Shown: positions 27,979 through 37,804, numbered from the stretch's first letter. The stretch is DNA of 64,000 nt from Thiodiazotropha sp037384425 (GCA_037384425.1 JARROA010000011.1:62001-126000); one strand, 5' to 3'. Made by a program: numbers and translations. The notes: generated from the sequence alone by a model not told the origin.

Positions 27979-29007
27979 GTGGAACGCGCAGTAAAGTTAG
28001 CGATTCTGGGTGCCAACGGCCTGATTACGGAGTCTCTGCTGGCGGCCATAGGGAGTCATCCCTCACTCAGTGGTGAAGTGACGCTGCTGGGGAGTGCCGA
28101 GAGTTGCGAGACGCTGGTCGAGTTCGAACAGCAGACCCTGGAGATCCAGGATATCGAGGGCTGCGGTTTCGATGAAATCGATATACTCGTCGCAACCGGC
28201 GAATCGGAAGTGGCGGGCGACTGGCTCCGGCGGGCCCTGGATGCCGGCTGTATCGTTCTCGATATCGGCGGACACCTGGCGCCGCAGGAGCGGGCCCCGG
28301 TCATCGTGGCGGCGGTCAACGGCGGACTGCTGAACGACGTGAGCCCGGGCAGCGTCGTGGTGCTGCCCGATGCGGCCACCACCCAGGCGGCAAGCCTGCT
28401 GCATCCGCTGCTCACGCAGCTGGAGATCGAGCGGGTGGGCCTGTTCAGTGCCCAGGCGGTATCGGAGCGGGGGCGTTCGGGGGTCGAGGAGATGGCCCGG
28501 CAGACGGCGCAAATGTTGAACGGTAAACCGGCCAGGCCGGTGTTGTTTCCGCGTCAGGTGGCGTTCAACCTGGTGCCCATGACCACCGATGAGGTCATGG
28601 GGGATGTCGAGGCGGCGGATCTGCGGATCGCCGGACGCCTGCATCAGGTGCTGGGCGAGCCGGATCTGCCGATCATGGTCAGCTGTTGCTGGGCGCCTGT
28701 CTTCTATGGCATCTCCCAGGCGATACAGATCACGGTCGCGGGCGGCGTGGATCTGGAGGCGGTCAAACGGATACTTTCGCAGGTCCCCTACATCGATGCT
28801 AAGTGGGACAGCCGGGAGATTCCGACCGCGGTCACGGATGCTTCGGGAAGCGATTTTCTGACGGTCGGTGGACTGACGGGAAAGTTAAAAAATACGACGC
28901 ATTTCTCACTTTGGGCCGTCGCCGACAACCTGCGCTTCGGTATTGCGGGAAATGCTGTGAAGATCGTTGAACTTTTGGTAAAAAGATTATTTATCAGCTA
29001 TAGTTAG
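27979..29007 (+). CDS. usg: Aspartate-semialdehyde dehydrogenase-like protein (USG-1 type), no catalytic cysteine
   Basis: 342 residues from GTG 27979, chosen because GAAGGGG lies about 8 bases upstream and the protein then opens with the dinucleotide-binding strand VKLAILGANGLITESLLAAI. It has the fold of aspartate-semialdehyde dehydrogenases (VLDIGGHLAP, GRSGVEEMARQTAQMLNG, PRQVAFNLVPM). Where active enzymes have the N-C-(S/T) catalytic loop, this one reads VVLPDAATTQAASLL, without cysteine. USG-1-type paralogues next to asd and fimV are known in Pseudomonas and relatives and are thought non-catalytic; their role is unclear. Sequence is otherwise intact and under apparent selection. Confidence 0.85.
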   Translation: MERAVKLAILGANGLITESLLAAIGSHPSLSGEVTLLGSAESCETLVEFEQQTLEIQDIEGCGFDEIDILVATGESEVAGDWLRRALDAGCIVLDIGGHLAPQERAPVIVAAVNGGLLNDVSPGSVVVLPDAATTQAASLLHPLLTQLEIERVGLFSAQAVSERGRSGVEEMARQTAQMLNGKPARPVLFPRQVAFNLVPMTTDEVMGDVEAADLRIAGRLHQVLGEPDLPIMVSCCWAPVFYGISQAIQITVAGGVDLEAVKRILSQVPYIDAKWDSREIPTAVTDASGSDFLTVGGLTGKLKNTTHFSLWAVADNLRFGIAGNAVKIVELLVKRLFISYS

Positions 29008-29120
29008 CGGCAAATTGTTAAGTTTATTCTAAACCTATCGGGGTTGTTTAGGGGGCTCTATCCAGTGCGCAACACGCGAGAGTTTGACCGGTGGGTTATG
29101 TTTTCTGGCAAGGAGGAAGC

Positions 29121-31778
29121 ATGATTCGTAAGCTGTCTCTGGCAGTGGCTGTGGCAACAGCCCTATCACCCGTGGGGGCCTTCGCCCTTGGCCTGGGTGA
29201 AATCCATTCTCATTCTGCACTCAACCAGAACTTCAAAGCCGAGATTGATCTGCTCTCCGTCAACCAGGAAGAGGTCCAGGATATCCGTGTCAACCTGGCA
29301 TCCCAGGATGCCTTCGATCGGGCCGGTATCGAGCGTCTTTTTCTGTTGAGCGGTCTGAAATTCGAGCCCATGTACAACGCCTCGGGTGAGCCGGTGATTG
29401 CCGTCACCAGCAGCGATCCGATCCGCGAGCCCTTTCTCAACTTCCTGCTCGAAGTGAATTGGCCGAAAGGGCGCCTGGTCCGTGAATACACGGTTCTGCT
29501 CGACCCCCCGGTAACCCTTAAGCGTGCACCCACTCAAGTGAGCGCGCCGCGTGTCAGCACGGCCCCTTCCACACGCGCCACTGCCGCGCCTATGCGACAG
29601 CCCACGCCCATGCCGGTCACCACCGCGGGTGCCATGGGTGGCCGCGAATACGGTCCTGTGCAGCCGAACGACAATCTCTGGTCGATTGCCAAAAGGATGC
29701 GTAACTCGAACGAGTCGGTCGAGCAGGTGATGATGGCGCTGCAGCGTTACAATCCCGATGCGTTCATAGACAGTAACGTCAACAATCTGAAAGTCGGCAA
29801 GGTGCTGCGGCTGCCCGAAGACGCCGATGTCACTTCGCTTTCCCGTCAGGCCGCGCGTGAGGAGTTTCTCGCTCAGACCCGAGCCTGGCGTGCCAGCAAG
29901 GGCCTGGCACCTACACCGTCTGGTGCTCCCCGGCCAGCGGGCGAAGCGGCAAAGGACCGTCTCAAACTGATCTCCGCCAAACCCGAAGAGGGGGCTGAGG
30001 CCATGAGTCGCGAGGGAGCCGCCGAAGTATCGCGGCTGGAGCAGGAAATCCTGTTGGTGCGCGAATCGAACGAGAGCGCGCTGCAGGAGAACGATGCCCT
30101 GCGCGACCGCGTGCAGGAGCTGGAAAAGCAGATCGAGGACATCCAGCGTCTGGTGACTCTGAAGAGCGACGAGCTCGCCCAGATGCAGCAGGCCCAGCAG
30201 ATGGCCGGCGAAAAGATGGAGGAGATGCAGGCTCCAGAGGCTGAGCAAGCGCCCGCCGGGGCTGAACAGGCGCCCGCTGAGGAAGCCCCGATGGCTGAAG
30301 CTGAAGCGCCGGCTGTTGCCGAGCCCGAACCCATGCTGACAGAGGAGGAGAAGCCTCCGGTCGTGCCGGTGCCGGAAGGTACGGTCATCGAGCAGACCAA
30401 CATCGAACAAGTCATCGAAGAGGCTGCGCAAGAGGAAGCACCAACCGAGGAAGCCCCCGCCGTGGCCGAAGCCCCGGCACCGGCCGAACAGCCTGCGGTT
30501 GTGGAAGCCCCCACCGAACCCGCACCTGTCGAGCCGCCGCCAGCCGCGCCACTGCCGGAGAAAAAGGTCAGCTACTTCGACAATCTCAAGGGCAACACCA
30601 CCTTGCTGGGTATCATCGGTGCCGTGGCTGTACTGCTGATCGGCATGCTGTGGATGATCATGCGTCGTCGTAAGGAGGCCGAGGCCGAATTTGCCGAGAG
30701 TATCCTGGTCTCGCCCGACAGCGATATCGTCACCGCCGGCAAGGACGAGGCTGACTCGCTTAACGAACCAAGCGATGAGACTTCGTTCATGAGCGATTTC
30801 TCACCCAGCGACATCGACGCTCTGCAGGACGAGACCGGCGAAGTCGACCCACTGTCAGAAGCCGATGTCTATATCGCCTATGGTCGTTACCAGCAGGCCG
30901 AGGAGCTGATCAAGCAGGCTATCGACAAGTTTCCCGAGCGGGAAGAGCTCAAGCACAAACTACTTGAGATCTACTTCTCCGCCAAAAAGAGCAACGAGTT
31001 CACCAAGCTGGCCGAGGAGCTCCATGGCTCCGGTCTCGAGAGCAGCAATCCGGATGTCTGGAGCAAGGTGGCTTCGATGGGCAAGGAGATCAATCCGACG
31101 CATGCGTTGTTCGCCGGCGCCGCAGCCGCGGCAGGCGCCAAACTTGTCGGTGATGATGATCTCGAGGATCTCGGACTCGATCTGGGCGAAGAGTTCGGAG
31201 AGGTCTCGCAACCTCTCGAAGAGGGCCCGAGCCAGCCATCCGAGGACATCGATTCCATGGATCTGAGCGGTCTCGACAACCTGGATGAGATGGACTCCGA
31301 GAATCTGGTCGGTGACATGCGCCTCGATTCCGAGTTTCTTGACAGGATGGAGTCCGGCGAAGCGGCAATCGAGGAGCAGCCGCTGGACATCGATCTCGGT
31401 GATCTGGAGGAGGAATCCGGGGAGCTCGAGACTGAAGGTGCCGGTGTGGAAGCGGCGGGTGAAGCCATCGAGCTGGATGATTCCGAATCCCTCGACAATA
31501 TGGATCTTGAGAGTATCGAGAAAGAGCTGGAGGGGCTGTCGGATAATCTCGGAACCGATGAGGCCGAACCCCTCGAACTGCCGGAAAGTGAGAGCACCGA
31601 TGAGATCTCCCTCGATCTCGATAGCACCGATGAGGTCACCACCAAGCTCGATCTGGCCCGCGCCTACATCGACATGGGGGACAACGAAGGTGCCAAGAGC
31701 ATCCTCGACGAGGTGGCCAACGAAGGTAACGATCAGCAGAAGCAGGAAGCGAAGGAACTGCTGGATACCATCGGCTGA
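29121..31778 (+). CDS. fimV: FimV/HubP-type polar organiser protein
   Basis: 885 residues from ATG 29121 (AAGGAGGA upstream) with signal peptide MIRKLSLAVAVATALSPVGA. In order: the FimV N-terminal periplasmic domain (LGLGEIHSHSALNQNFKAEI, residues 24-130), a peptidoglycan-binding LysM-like domain (about 174-237, VQPNDNLWSIAKRM), a coiled coil (about 302-370), a long Ala/Glu/Pro-rich stretch, one membrane helix near 494-515 (LLGIIGAVAVLLIGMLWMIM), then a very acidic cytoplasmic part with TPR-like repeats ending in the conserved FimV C-terminal domain (KLDLARAYIDMGDNEGAKSI). FimV/HubP proteins organise the cell pole, type IV pili and flagella. The position between asd and truA is the classical one. 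Confidence 0.95.
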   Translation: MIRKLSLAVAVATALSPVGAFALGLGEIHSHSALNQNFKAEIDLLSVNQEEVQDIRVNLASQDAFDRAGIERLFLLSGLKFEPMYNASGEPVIAVTSSDPIREPFLNFLLEVNWPKGRLVREYTVLLDPPVTLKRAPTQVSAPRVSTAPSTRATAAPMRQPTPMPVTTAGAMGGREYGPVQPNDNLWSIAKRMRNSNESVEQVMMALQRYNPDAFIDSNVNNLKVGKVLRLPEDADVTSLSRQAAREEFLAQTRAWRASKGLAPTPSGAPRPAGEAAKDRLKLISAKPEEGAEAMSREGAAEVSRLEQEILLVRESNESALQENDALRDRVQELEKQIEDIQRLVTLKSDELAQMQQAQQMAGEKMEEMQAPEAEQAPAGAEQAPAEEAPMAEAEAPAVAEPEPMLTEEEKPPVVPVPEGTVIEQTNIEQVIEEAAQEEAPTEEAPAVAEAPAPAEQPAVVEAPTEPAPVEPPPAAPLPEKKVSYFDNLKGNTTLLGIIGAVAVLLIGMLWMIMRRRKEAEAEFAESILVSPDSDIVTAGKDEADSLNEPSDETSFMSDFSPSDIDALQDETGEVDPLSEADVYIAYGRYQQAEELIKQAIDKFPEREELKHKLLEIYFSAKKSNEFTKLAEELHGSGLESSNPDVWSKVASMGKEINPTHALFAGAAAAAGAKLVGDDDLEDLGLDLGEEFGEVSQPLEEGPSQPSEDIDSMDLSGLDNLDEMDSENLVGDMRLDSEFLDRMESGEAAIEEQPLDIDLGDLEEESGELETEGAGVEAAGEAIELDDSESLDNMDLESIEKELEGLSDNLGTDEAEPLELPESESTDEISLDLDSTDEVTTKLDLARAYIDMGDNEGAKSILDEVANEGNDQQKQEAKELLDTIG

Positions 31779-31801
31779 TACCGTTTCTGTCTACCGGAAA
31801 G

Positions 31802-31828
31802 GGGGCGCACTGGGTGCGCCCCTTTTTT
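31802..31828 (+). terminator. Rho-independent terminator after fimV
   Basis: GGGGCGCA (31802-31809) pairs with TGCGCCCC (31815-31822) around a CTGGG loop, followed by TTTTTT. It stands 23 bases after the fimV stop. Confidence 0.9.
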
Positions 31829-31871
31829 GTTCGCCTGAACATGGCTTAATGGGTTGGCGATGTGATAATGG

Positions 31872-31928
31872 GTGGGGCAGGGTTCCACACTACCGGTGAT
31901 TCGGAGTGTAGGGTGGGGCTTGCCCCAC
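31872..31928. repeat. REP-like palindromic doublet
   Basis: The left arm GTGGGGCAGGGTTCCACAC (31872-31890, ending CTAC at 31893) and the right arm GTAGGGTGGGGCTTGCCCCAC (31908-31928) form an inverted pair around a spacer containing GTGATTCGGA. It is a diverged member of the same family as copies at 25431, 47202, 55338 and 56577. It sits in the fimV-truA spacer. Confidence 0.65.
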
Positions 31929-31997
31929 CAAATCCGATTCAAACCGACCGAGCAGACAGGTCTCTTTGCGCTTAAGTAAGTACCGTTTGAGTCAGAG

Positions 31998-32747
31998 ATG
32001 AAAATTGCACTGGGTGTAGAGTACGACGGCAGCGGGTTTCACGGCTGGCAGTTTCAGGGCGATGTGCGCAGTGTGCAGGAGTCTCTGGAGCAGGCGCTCT
32101 CGCGGGTGGCCGACCATCCGGTGACGGTACATTGCGCCGGTCGCACCGACACCGGGGTTCACGCCACTGGCCAGGTGGTGCATTTCGAGACCCGGGCCAC
32201 ACGCAGCGATCGTTCGTGGATTCTTGGCACCAACACCCACCTGCCGGATGATGTGAGCATCTCCTGGGCCAGAGTGATGCCGGACGATTTTCATGCACGC
32301 TTTTCGGCCATCGGCCGACGCTATCGCTATCAAATCATCAATCGCCCGTTTCGCTCAGCCCTGTGGCGTAATCGTGCGGTCTGGATTCACCATCCCTTGG
32401 ATGCGGAGCGTATGCAGCGGGCGGCGCAGGGGTTGGTGGGGAGACACGACTTCTCCTCCTATCGGGCGTTGGCCTGTCAGGCCAAGCATCCCGTGCGTAC
32501 CGTCTACAGCCTGCAGGTTCGCCGTGAGGGGGAGATGGTCTCGATCGAGGTTCATGCCAATGCCTTCCTGCACCACATGGTGCGCAATATCGCCGGGGTT
32601 CTGATCGCTATCGGCAAGGGAGACCAGGCTGAAACCTGGGCCAGCGAGGTGCTTGAGCTGCGTGATCGGACTCTGGGTGGCGTGACTGCGCCTCCGCAGG
32701 GCCTGTGTCTGACAGGGGTCGATTATCCGCAGGAGTTCGGGCTCTGA
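31998..32747 (+). CDS. truA: tRNA pseudouridine(38-40) synthase
   Basis: 249 residues, normal length. TruA converts uridines 38-40 of tRNA anticodon arms to pseudouridine. The catalytic aspartate is Asp51 in CAGRTDTGVHATGQVVHF. Other conserved pieces are VEYDGSGFHGWQFQ, ARFSAIGRRYRYQIINR and ANAFLHHMVRNIAGVLIAIG. It lies between fimV and trpF as in many relatives. Confidence 0.98.
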   Translation: MKIALGVEYDGSGFHGWQFQGDVRSVQESLEQALSRVADHPVTVHCAGRTDTGVHATGQVVHFETRATRSDRSWILGTNTHLPDDVSISWARVMPDDFHARFSAIGRRYRYQIINRPFRSALWRNRAVWIHHPLDAERMQRAAQGLVGRHDFSSYRALACQAKHPVRTVYSLQVRREGEMVSIEVHANAFLHHMVRNIAGVLIAIGKGDQAETWASEVLELRDRTLGGVTAPPQGLCLTGVDYPQEFGL

Positions 32748-32837
32748 AGCGGATCGGATGAAGCTTTGTGCTTTCACCCATTGTCGATGTGTCAAACATG
32801 GCATCGATGCAGCGCTTGCTGTATCTTTCACAGGTTT

Positions 32838-33464
32838 ATGAGAACGCGTATCAAAATCTGCGGCATCACCCGTCTGGAGGACGCCATGGCGGCGGTCAGA
32901 CTGGGTGCGGACGCCATCGGATTGGTCTTCCATGCGCCGAGTCCGAGGGCCGTTGACCCGCAGCAGGCAGCAGCGATCGTCAGGCAGTTGCCCCCGTTCA
33001 TCACCACGGTGGGCCTGTTCGTCGATGCTTCAAGAGAGCGGGTGAAGGCGGTACTCAACACCGTATCCCTGGATCTGCTGCAATTCCACGGAGAGGAGAG
33101 CCCGGAGGCCTGCAGCGGTCATGGGCGCCCATGGATCAAGGCCATACGCATGCGCGAGTCGGTGGATCTGGAGCAGATGCGGGAGCGCTACGCCGAGGCA
33201 TCCGGTCTGCTGCTCGATACCTACCGGGCCGGGGTGCCGGGGGGCACGGGAGAGCGCTTCGATTGGGACAGAATCCCACCGCAGCTGTGCTCGGAAATCA
33301 TTCTCGCGGGCGGTCTCGACCCACACAACGTGGAGCAGGCTGTGCATCAGGTAAGACCCTACGCCGTCGATGTGAGCGGTGGGGTAGAAGCCGCCAAGGG
33401 CATCAAGGATGCCGACAAGATGGCGGCATTCATAGCAGGAGTCAATCGTGGCGACAACAGCTGA
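32838..33464 (+). CDS. trpF: Phosphoribosylanthranilate isomerase
   Basis: 208 residues from ATG 32838 (MRTRIKICGITRLEDAMAAV); an upstream in-frame extension is not protein-like. It catalyses the Amadori isomerisation in tryptophan synthesis. The catalytic cysteine is in KICGIT and the catalytic aspartate is in LLLDT; FHGEESPEAC and AVDVSGGVEAAKGIKD are conserved. Its end overlaps trpB by 17 bases, so the two are translated together. Confidence 0.97.
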   Translation: MRTRIKICGITRLEDAMAAVRLGADAIGLVFHAPSPRAVDPQQAAAIVRQLPPFITTVGLFVDASRERVKAVLNTVSLDLLQFHGEESPEACSGHGRPWIKAIRMRESVDLEQMRERYAEASGLLLDTYRAGVPGGTGERFDWDRIPPQLCSEIILAGGLDPHNVEQAVHQVRPYAVDVSGGVEAAKGIKDADKMAAFIAGVNRGDNS

Positions 33465-34665
33465 AAAGATCATCGGTACACTGCCGGACGCCAGAGGGCA
33501 TTTCGGGCCTTACGGCGGCCTTTTCGTTTCGGAGACACTCATGGAGCCGCTGCAGCAGTTGCGCGAGGCCTACGAGCGTTACATCCAGGACGAGGATTTT
33601 CTGCGTGAGCTCGACGAGGATCTGGCCAACTATGTGGGCCGGCCCTCGCCCATCTATCACGCCCGCCGCTGGAGCGAGCAGCTCGGTGGCGCACAGATCT
33701 ACCTCAAGCGGGAGGATCTCAATCACACCGGCGCGCACAAGGTCAACAACACCATCGGCCAGGCCCTGTTGGCCCGTCGCATGGGCAAGACCCGCATCAT
33801 CGCCGAGACCGGTGCCGGGCAGCACGGGGTGGCGACCGCCACCGTGGCGGCGCGTCTGGGCCTGGAGTGCGTGGTCTACATGGGAGAGGTCGACATGGCC
33901 CGGCAGGAGGCCAATGTTTATCGCATGCGTCTGTTGGGCGCCGAAGTCAGGGGGGTCTCATCCGGTTCGAAGACCCTCAAGGATGCCCTCAACGAGGCGA
34001 TGCGGGACTGGGTGACCAATGTGGACAACACCTTCTATATCATCGGCACGGTGGCCGGACCCCATCCCTATCCGGCCATGGTGCGCGATTTCCAGGCCGT
34101 CATCGGTCGTGAGGCGCGCGAGCAGATGCAGCGTCAGGCCGGTCGCCTGCCGGATGCCCTGGTGGCCTGCGTCGGCGGCGGCTCCAACGCCATCGGGCTC
34201 TTCTATCCCTTCCTGGACGATACGGATGTGGCCATCTTTGGCGTCGAGGCGGCCGGCGATGGCCTGGAGACAGGACACCATGCGGCGCCGCTCTGTGCCG
34301 GCAAGCCGGGCGTGCTGCACGGCAACCGTACCTATCTGATGGAGGACCGGGACGGGCAGATCATCGAGACCCACTCCATCTCCGCCGGTCTGGACTATCC
34401 GGGGGTGGGGCCGGAACACGCCTGGCTCAAGGACAGCGGGCGTGCCAGCTATGTGGCGGTGACCGACGACGAAGCGTTGGCCGCCTTTCACGATCTGACA
34501 CGCACCGAGGGGATCATCCCGGCGCTGGAGTCGAGCCATGCGCTGGCCTATGCCAAAAAGCTGGCGCCACAAATGTCGCGGGAGCAGATCATCCTGATCA
34601 ACCTGTCGGGCCGTGGTGACAAGGACATGCATACCGTGGCCGCGCGGGAGGGGATCAAGATATGA
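33448..34665 (+). CDS. trpB: Tryptophan synthase beta chain
   Basis: 405 residues from GTG 33448 with AGGAG six bases upstream, inside the end of trpF. TrpB condenses indole with serine using pyridoxal phosphate. Lys98 in REDLNHTGAHKVNN binds the cofactor, VGGGSNAIGLFYPF binds its phosphate, and ETGAGQHGVATATVAA is the family glycine loop. It overlaps trpA by four bases (ATGA). Confidence 0.98.
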   Translation: MATTAEKIIGTLPDARGHFGPYGGLFVSETLMEPLQQLREAYERYIQDEDFLRELDEDLANYVGRPSPIYHARRWSEQLGGAQIYLKREDLNHTGAHKVNNTIGQALLARRMGKTRIIAETGAGQHGVATATVAARLGLECVVYMGEVDMARQEANVYRMRLLGAEVRGVSSGSKTLKDALNEAMRDWVTNVDNTFYIIGTVAGPHPYPAMVRDFQAVIGREAREQMQRQAGRLPDALVACVGGGSNAIGLFYPFLDDTDVAIFGVEAAGDGLETGHHAAPLCAGKPGVLHGNRTYLMEDRDGQIIETHSISAGLDYPGVGPEHAWLKDSGRASYVAVTDDEALAAFHDLTRTEGIIPALESSHALAYAKKLAPQMSREQIILINLSGRGDKDMHTVAAREGIKI

Positions 34666-35468
34666 GCCGTATCGCCGAGAAATTCAGCCAGTTGAAGGCG
34701 GACGGCAGGAAGGCCCTGATTCCTTTCATCACCGCCGGCGATCCGCTTCCCGAGATCACCGTCGACCTGATGCACGATCTGGTCGCCGCCGGGGCGGACA
34801 TCATCGAACTGGGTGTGCCGTTCTCCGATCCCATGGCCGACGGCCCGGTGATCCAGCGCGCCAGCGAGCGGGCGCTGGAATACCATGTCAGCCTGAGTGA
34901 CGTGCTGAAGATGGTAAGCCGGTTTCGCGAGGTGGACAGTGAGACACCGGTGGTCTTGATGGGCTATCTGAACCCGATCGAAATCATGGGCTACGCCGCC
35001 TTCGCCGAGCAGGCCGCGGAGGCGGGTGTCGACGGGGTGCTGGTGGTCGACATCCCGCCGGAAGAGGGGGATGCATTGCTGCAGGCGCTGCGGGCCAGGG
35101 AGCTCGATCAGATCTACCTGGTGGCGCCGACCAGTACGGCAGAGCGGATCCAACGTATCTGTGACTCGGCTGGCGGCTTCGTCTACTATGTCTCAGTGAA
35201 AGGGGTCACCGGTGCCAGTCACCTTGACCTCAGCGCAGTGGAGCAGAAACTGCAGGAGATTCGCACCCATACCGCTTTGCCGGTAGGTGTTGGTTTCGGC
35301 ATCAAGAACGCCGAGACCGCTGCCGCCATCTCCCTGGTGGCGGACGCGGTGGTGGTCGGCAGCGCCCTGGTTTCCCGGGTCGAGGCCCTGGCCGATGAGC
35401 CGGAGAAGATTGGCGCCGCCCTGCGCGAAGTGCTCGCCGCCATGCGCAGTGCCATGGACGCGGCTTGA
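34662..35468 (+). CDS. trpA: Tryptophan synthase alpha chain
   Basis: 268 residues; the start overlaps the trpB stop (ATGA), indicating coupled translation and the usual 1:1 subunit supply. The alpha chain cleaves indole-3-glycerol phosphate. The catalytic glutamate lies in IIELGVPFSDPMADGPVIQ, the catalytic aspartate in VDGVLVVDIPPEE, and VGFGIKNAETAAAI forms the phosphate site. Confidence 0.98.
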   Translation: MSRIAEKFSQLKADGRKALIPFITAGDPLPEITVDLMHDLVAAGADIIELGVPFSDPMADGPVIQRASERALEYHVSLSDVLKMVSRFREVDSETPVVLMGYLNPIEIMGYAAFAEQAAEAGVDGVLVVDIPPEEGDALLQALRARELDQIYLVAPTSTAERIQRICDSAGGFVYYVSVKGVTGASHLDLSAVEQKLQEIRTHTALPVGVGFGIKNAETAAAISLVADAVVVGSALVSRVEALADEPEKIGAALREVLAAMRSAMDAA

Positions 35469-35521
35469 CGGAAACCGCCTGTGTCTAACAGATCAAGATA
35501 GAGAAAAGGCCGATAACAGCC

Positions 35522-36382
35522 ATGAGTTGGTTCGAAAAATTGATGCCGAGCCGTATCCGCACGGATGCCGGCCACAAACGTGCAGTCCCTGAAGGTCTCT
35601 GGACCAAATGTCCCGGCTGCAGCGCGATCCTCTACCGGGCCGAGATGGAGCGCAATCTCGACGTCTGTCCCAAATGCAACCACCATAACCGCATCGGTGC
35701 CCGGCGCCGGCTCGAGACCTTTCTCGACCCGGAACCGCAGGAGGAGATCGGCGCCGGCCTGGAGTCGGTCGATCCCCTGAAATTCAAGGACAGCAAAAAG
35801 TACAAGGAGCGCCTGAGCCAGGCCATGAAGGCCAGTGGCGAGAAGGACGCCCTGGTGGCGATGCGGGGTCAGGTCAAGGGCATGGACGTGGTGGCGGCAG
35901 CCTTCGAATTCAGCTTCATGGGCGGCTCCATGGGCTCGGTGGTGGGGGAACGCTTCGTGCGCGCGGTCAACATGGCCCTGGAGCGGCATGCTCCGCTGGT
36001 CTGCTTCTCCGCCAGCGGTGGGGCGCGCATGCAGGAATCGCTGTTCTCCCTGATGCAGATGGCCAAGACCAGCGCGGCCCTGGAGCGGTTGCAGAAGCGC
36101 GGGCTGCCCTTCATCTCGGTGATGACCGATCCCACTATGGGCGGTGTCTCCGCCAGTCTCGCCATGCTTGGCGACGTCAACGTGGCCGAGCCCAACGCGC
36201 TGATCGGCTTTGCCGGTCCCCGGGTCATCGAACAGACGGTGCGGGAGAAGCTGCCGGAAGGCTTTCAACGCAGCGAGTTTCTGCTCGATCACGGTGCCAT
36301 CGACATGATCATCGATCGCCGCGACATGCGCGACCGAATCGCCGATCTGCTCAGTATCTTTATGGACAGAGCAAGACCTTAG
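35522..36382 (+). CDS. accD: Acetyl-CoA carboxylase carboxyltransferase beta subunit
   Basis: 286 residues, usual length. It forms the biotin-carboxyl transferase with AccA in the first step of fatty-acid synthesis. The zinc finger has four cysteines: KCPGCSAILYRAEM and DVCPKCNHHNRIGARRR. The carboxyltransferase core has ASGGARMQESLFSLMQMAK and DPTMGGVSASLAMLGDV, and GFAGPRVIEQTVREKLPEGF near the end. It follows trpA by 53 bases, a conserved link between tryptophan and folC. Confidence 0.98.
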   Translation: MSWFEKLMPSRIRTDAGHKRAVPEGLWTKCPGCSAILYRAEMERNLDVCPKCNHHNRIGARRRLETFLDPEPQEEIGAGLESVDPLKFKDSKKYKERLSQAMKASGEKDALVAMRGQVKGMDVVAAAFEFSFMGGSMGSVVGERFVRAVNMALERHAPLVCFSASGGARMQESLFSLMQMAKTSAALERLQKRGLPFISVMTDPTMGGVSASLAMLGDVNVAEPNALIGFAGPRVIEQTVREKLPEGFQRSEFLLDHGAIDMIIDRRDMRDRIADLLSIFMDRARP

Positions 36383-36538
36383 TGGCCGGATGCATTTTGA
36401 ATCTGAATGACGAAATTTGAATTATTCGAGGTCAACTTGCTCAGGTTACTGTATCTGAATCGTTCGAATGGGCCATGCGCGTAGCGTATAACCCCTCGAT
36501 TCTCAATCCAGGTTTCAGCATTCACCGTTACTGTCCCC

Positions 36539-37804
36539 ATGCGCTTCAAAACCCTCGACCAGTGGCTCGACTGGCAAGCCGGACTGCACCCGTCAGAGAT
36601 TGAGCTGGGGCTGGAACGGGTTGCGGCGGTGTGGCACAAACTCTGTCCGCCGGGGCTCTCCTGTCCGGTGGTAACCGTGGCGGGCACCAATGGCAAGGGA
36701 TCCTGTGTGGCGATGCTCGATGCCATCTGTCGTCAGGCCGGTCACCGGGTAGGAACCTATACCTCACCCCATCTGATCCGCTACAACGAACGCATCAGGG
36801 TGGACGGCCTGGCGGCCGATGACGCGGCGATCTGCCAAGCCTTCGATGCCGTCGACAGGGCACGCGACGAGGTGACCCTGACCTATTTCGAGTTCGGTAC
36901 CCTGGCGGCGCTCTATCTTTTCTCACAACAGAGACTCGATCTGGTGATCCTGGAGGTCGGTCTCGGCGGCAGGCTGGACGCTGTCAACATCATCGATGCG
37001 GATCTGGCCATCATCACCACCATCGACCTGGATCACCAGGGCTGGTTGGGTGAGACCCGGGATGCCATTGGCCGGGAGAAGGCCGGTATCATGCGCGCGC
37101 AGAGGCCGGTGGTGCTGGCCGATACTGACATGCCGGGTTCTGTGTTCGAGGAGGCCGAAAAGGTCGGCGCCGAGGTACTGGCGGCGGGCAGGGACTACCA
37201 CTGGAGCGAGGCCGCCGAGGATTGGCGTTGGCAGGGTCCAGATGGCGTATCCCACAGGCTGCCACAGCCTCCCTTGAACGGAGCGGGGCAACTGCAGAAC
37301 GCCGCAGCCGTGGTGATGGCCTGTCAGCGCTTGCAGCCGTGGCTCGAACTACCGCTGCAGGCTCTCGGCCAGGGGCTGGAGAGGGTGCGCCTGCCCGGAC
37401 GGCTGCAGTTGTTGCCGGGGCAGCCGCAGGTCGTGTTGGATGTGGCGCATAACCACCAGGCCATCGCCGGACTGTTGGCGAGCATCGATCGAATTGCGCC
37501 CCAGAAGAGGATTTTGGCCGTGTTCGGCCTGCTGCACGACAAGGACGCGGCTGCCGTTGCCGAACTCATGCACGATCGGGTGCAGGCCTGGTATCTCTCG
37601 GATCTCACAGGGGATCGCGGACGCAGCGCCGAGGCGCTTGCGAGGGCCTTGAAATCGGCCGGAGTGGCAGCACCGATTCACACTCACCCGGACGCGGCCG
37701 AGGCCTTTTGTAGTGCTCGTGCCGCCGCCCATGAAGATGACCTGATTCTGGTCTTCGGCTCGTTTATCGTGGTCGGAGACGTAATGCGGTATCTGGGTAT
37801 CTAA
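36539..37804 (+). CDS. folC: Bifunctional folylpolyglutamate/dihydrofolate synthase
   Basis: 421 residues. It adds glutamate to dihydropteroate and folates. The ATP-binding loop is VAGTNGKGSCVAMLDAI, followed by SPHLIRYNERIRVDG, and the second Mur-ligase-type motifs VGLGGRLDAVNIIDADLAII, IDLDHQGWLGETRDAIGREK and LDVAHNHQAIAGLLA. Length is normal. The spacer before it (36383-36538) contains TTTTGAAT units related to the repeat near 26660. Confidence 0.97.
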   Translation: MRFKTLDQWLDWQAGLHPSEIELGLERVAAVWHKLCPPGLSCPVVTVAGTNGKGSCVAMLDAICRQAGHRVGTYTSPHLIRYNERIRVDGLAADDAAICQAFDAVDRARDEVTLTYFEFGTLAALYLFSQQRLDLVILEVGLGGRLDAVNIIDADLAIITTIDLDHQGWLGETRDAIGREKAGIMRAQRPVVLADTDMPGSVFEEAEKVGAEVLAAGRDYHWSEAAEDWRWQGPDGVSHRLPQPPLNGAGQLQNAAAVVMACQRLQPWLELPLQALGQGLERVRLPGRLQLLPGQPQVVLDVAHNHQAIAGLLASIDRIAPQKRILAVFGLLHDKDAAAVAELMHDRVQAWYLSDLTGDRGRSAEALARALKSAGVAAPIHTHPDAAEAFCSARAAAHEDDLILVFGSFIVVGDVMRYLGI

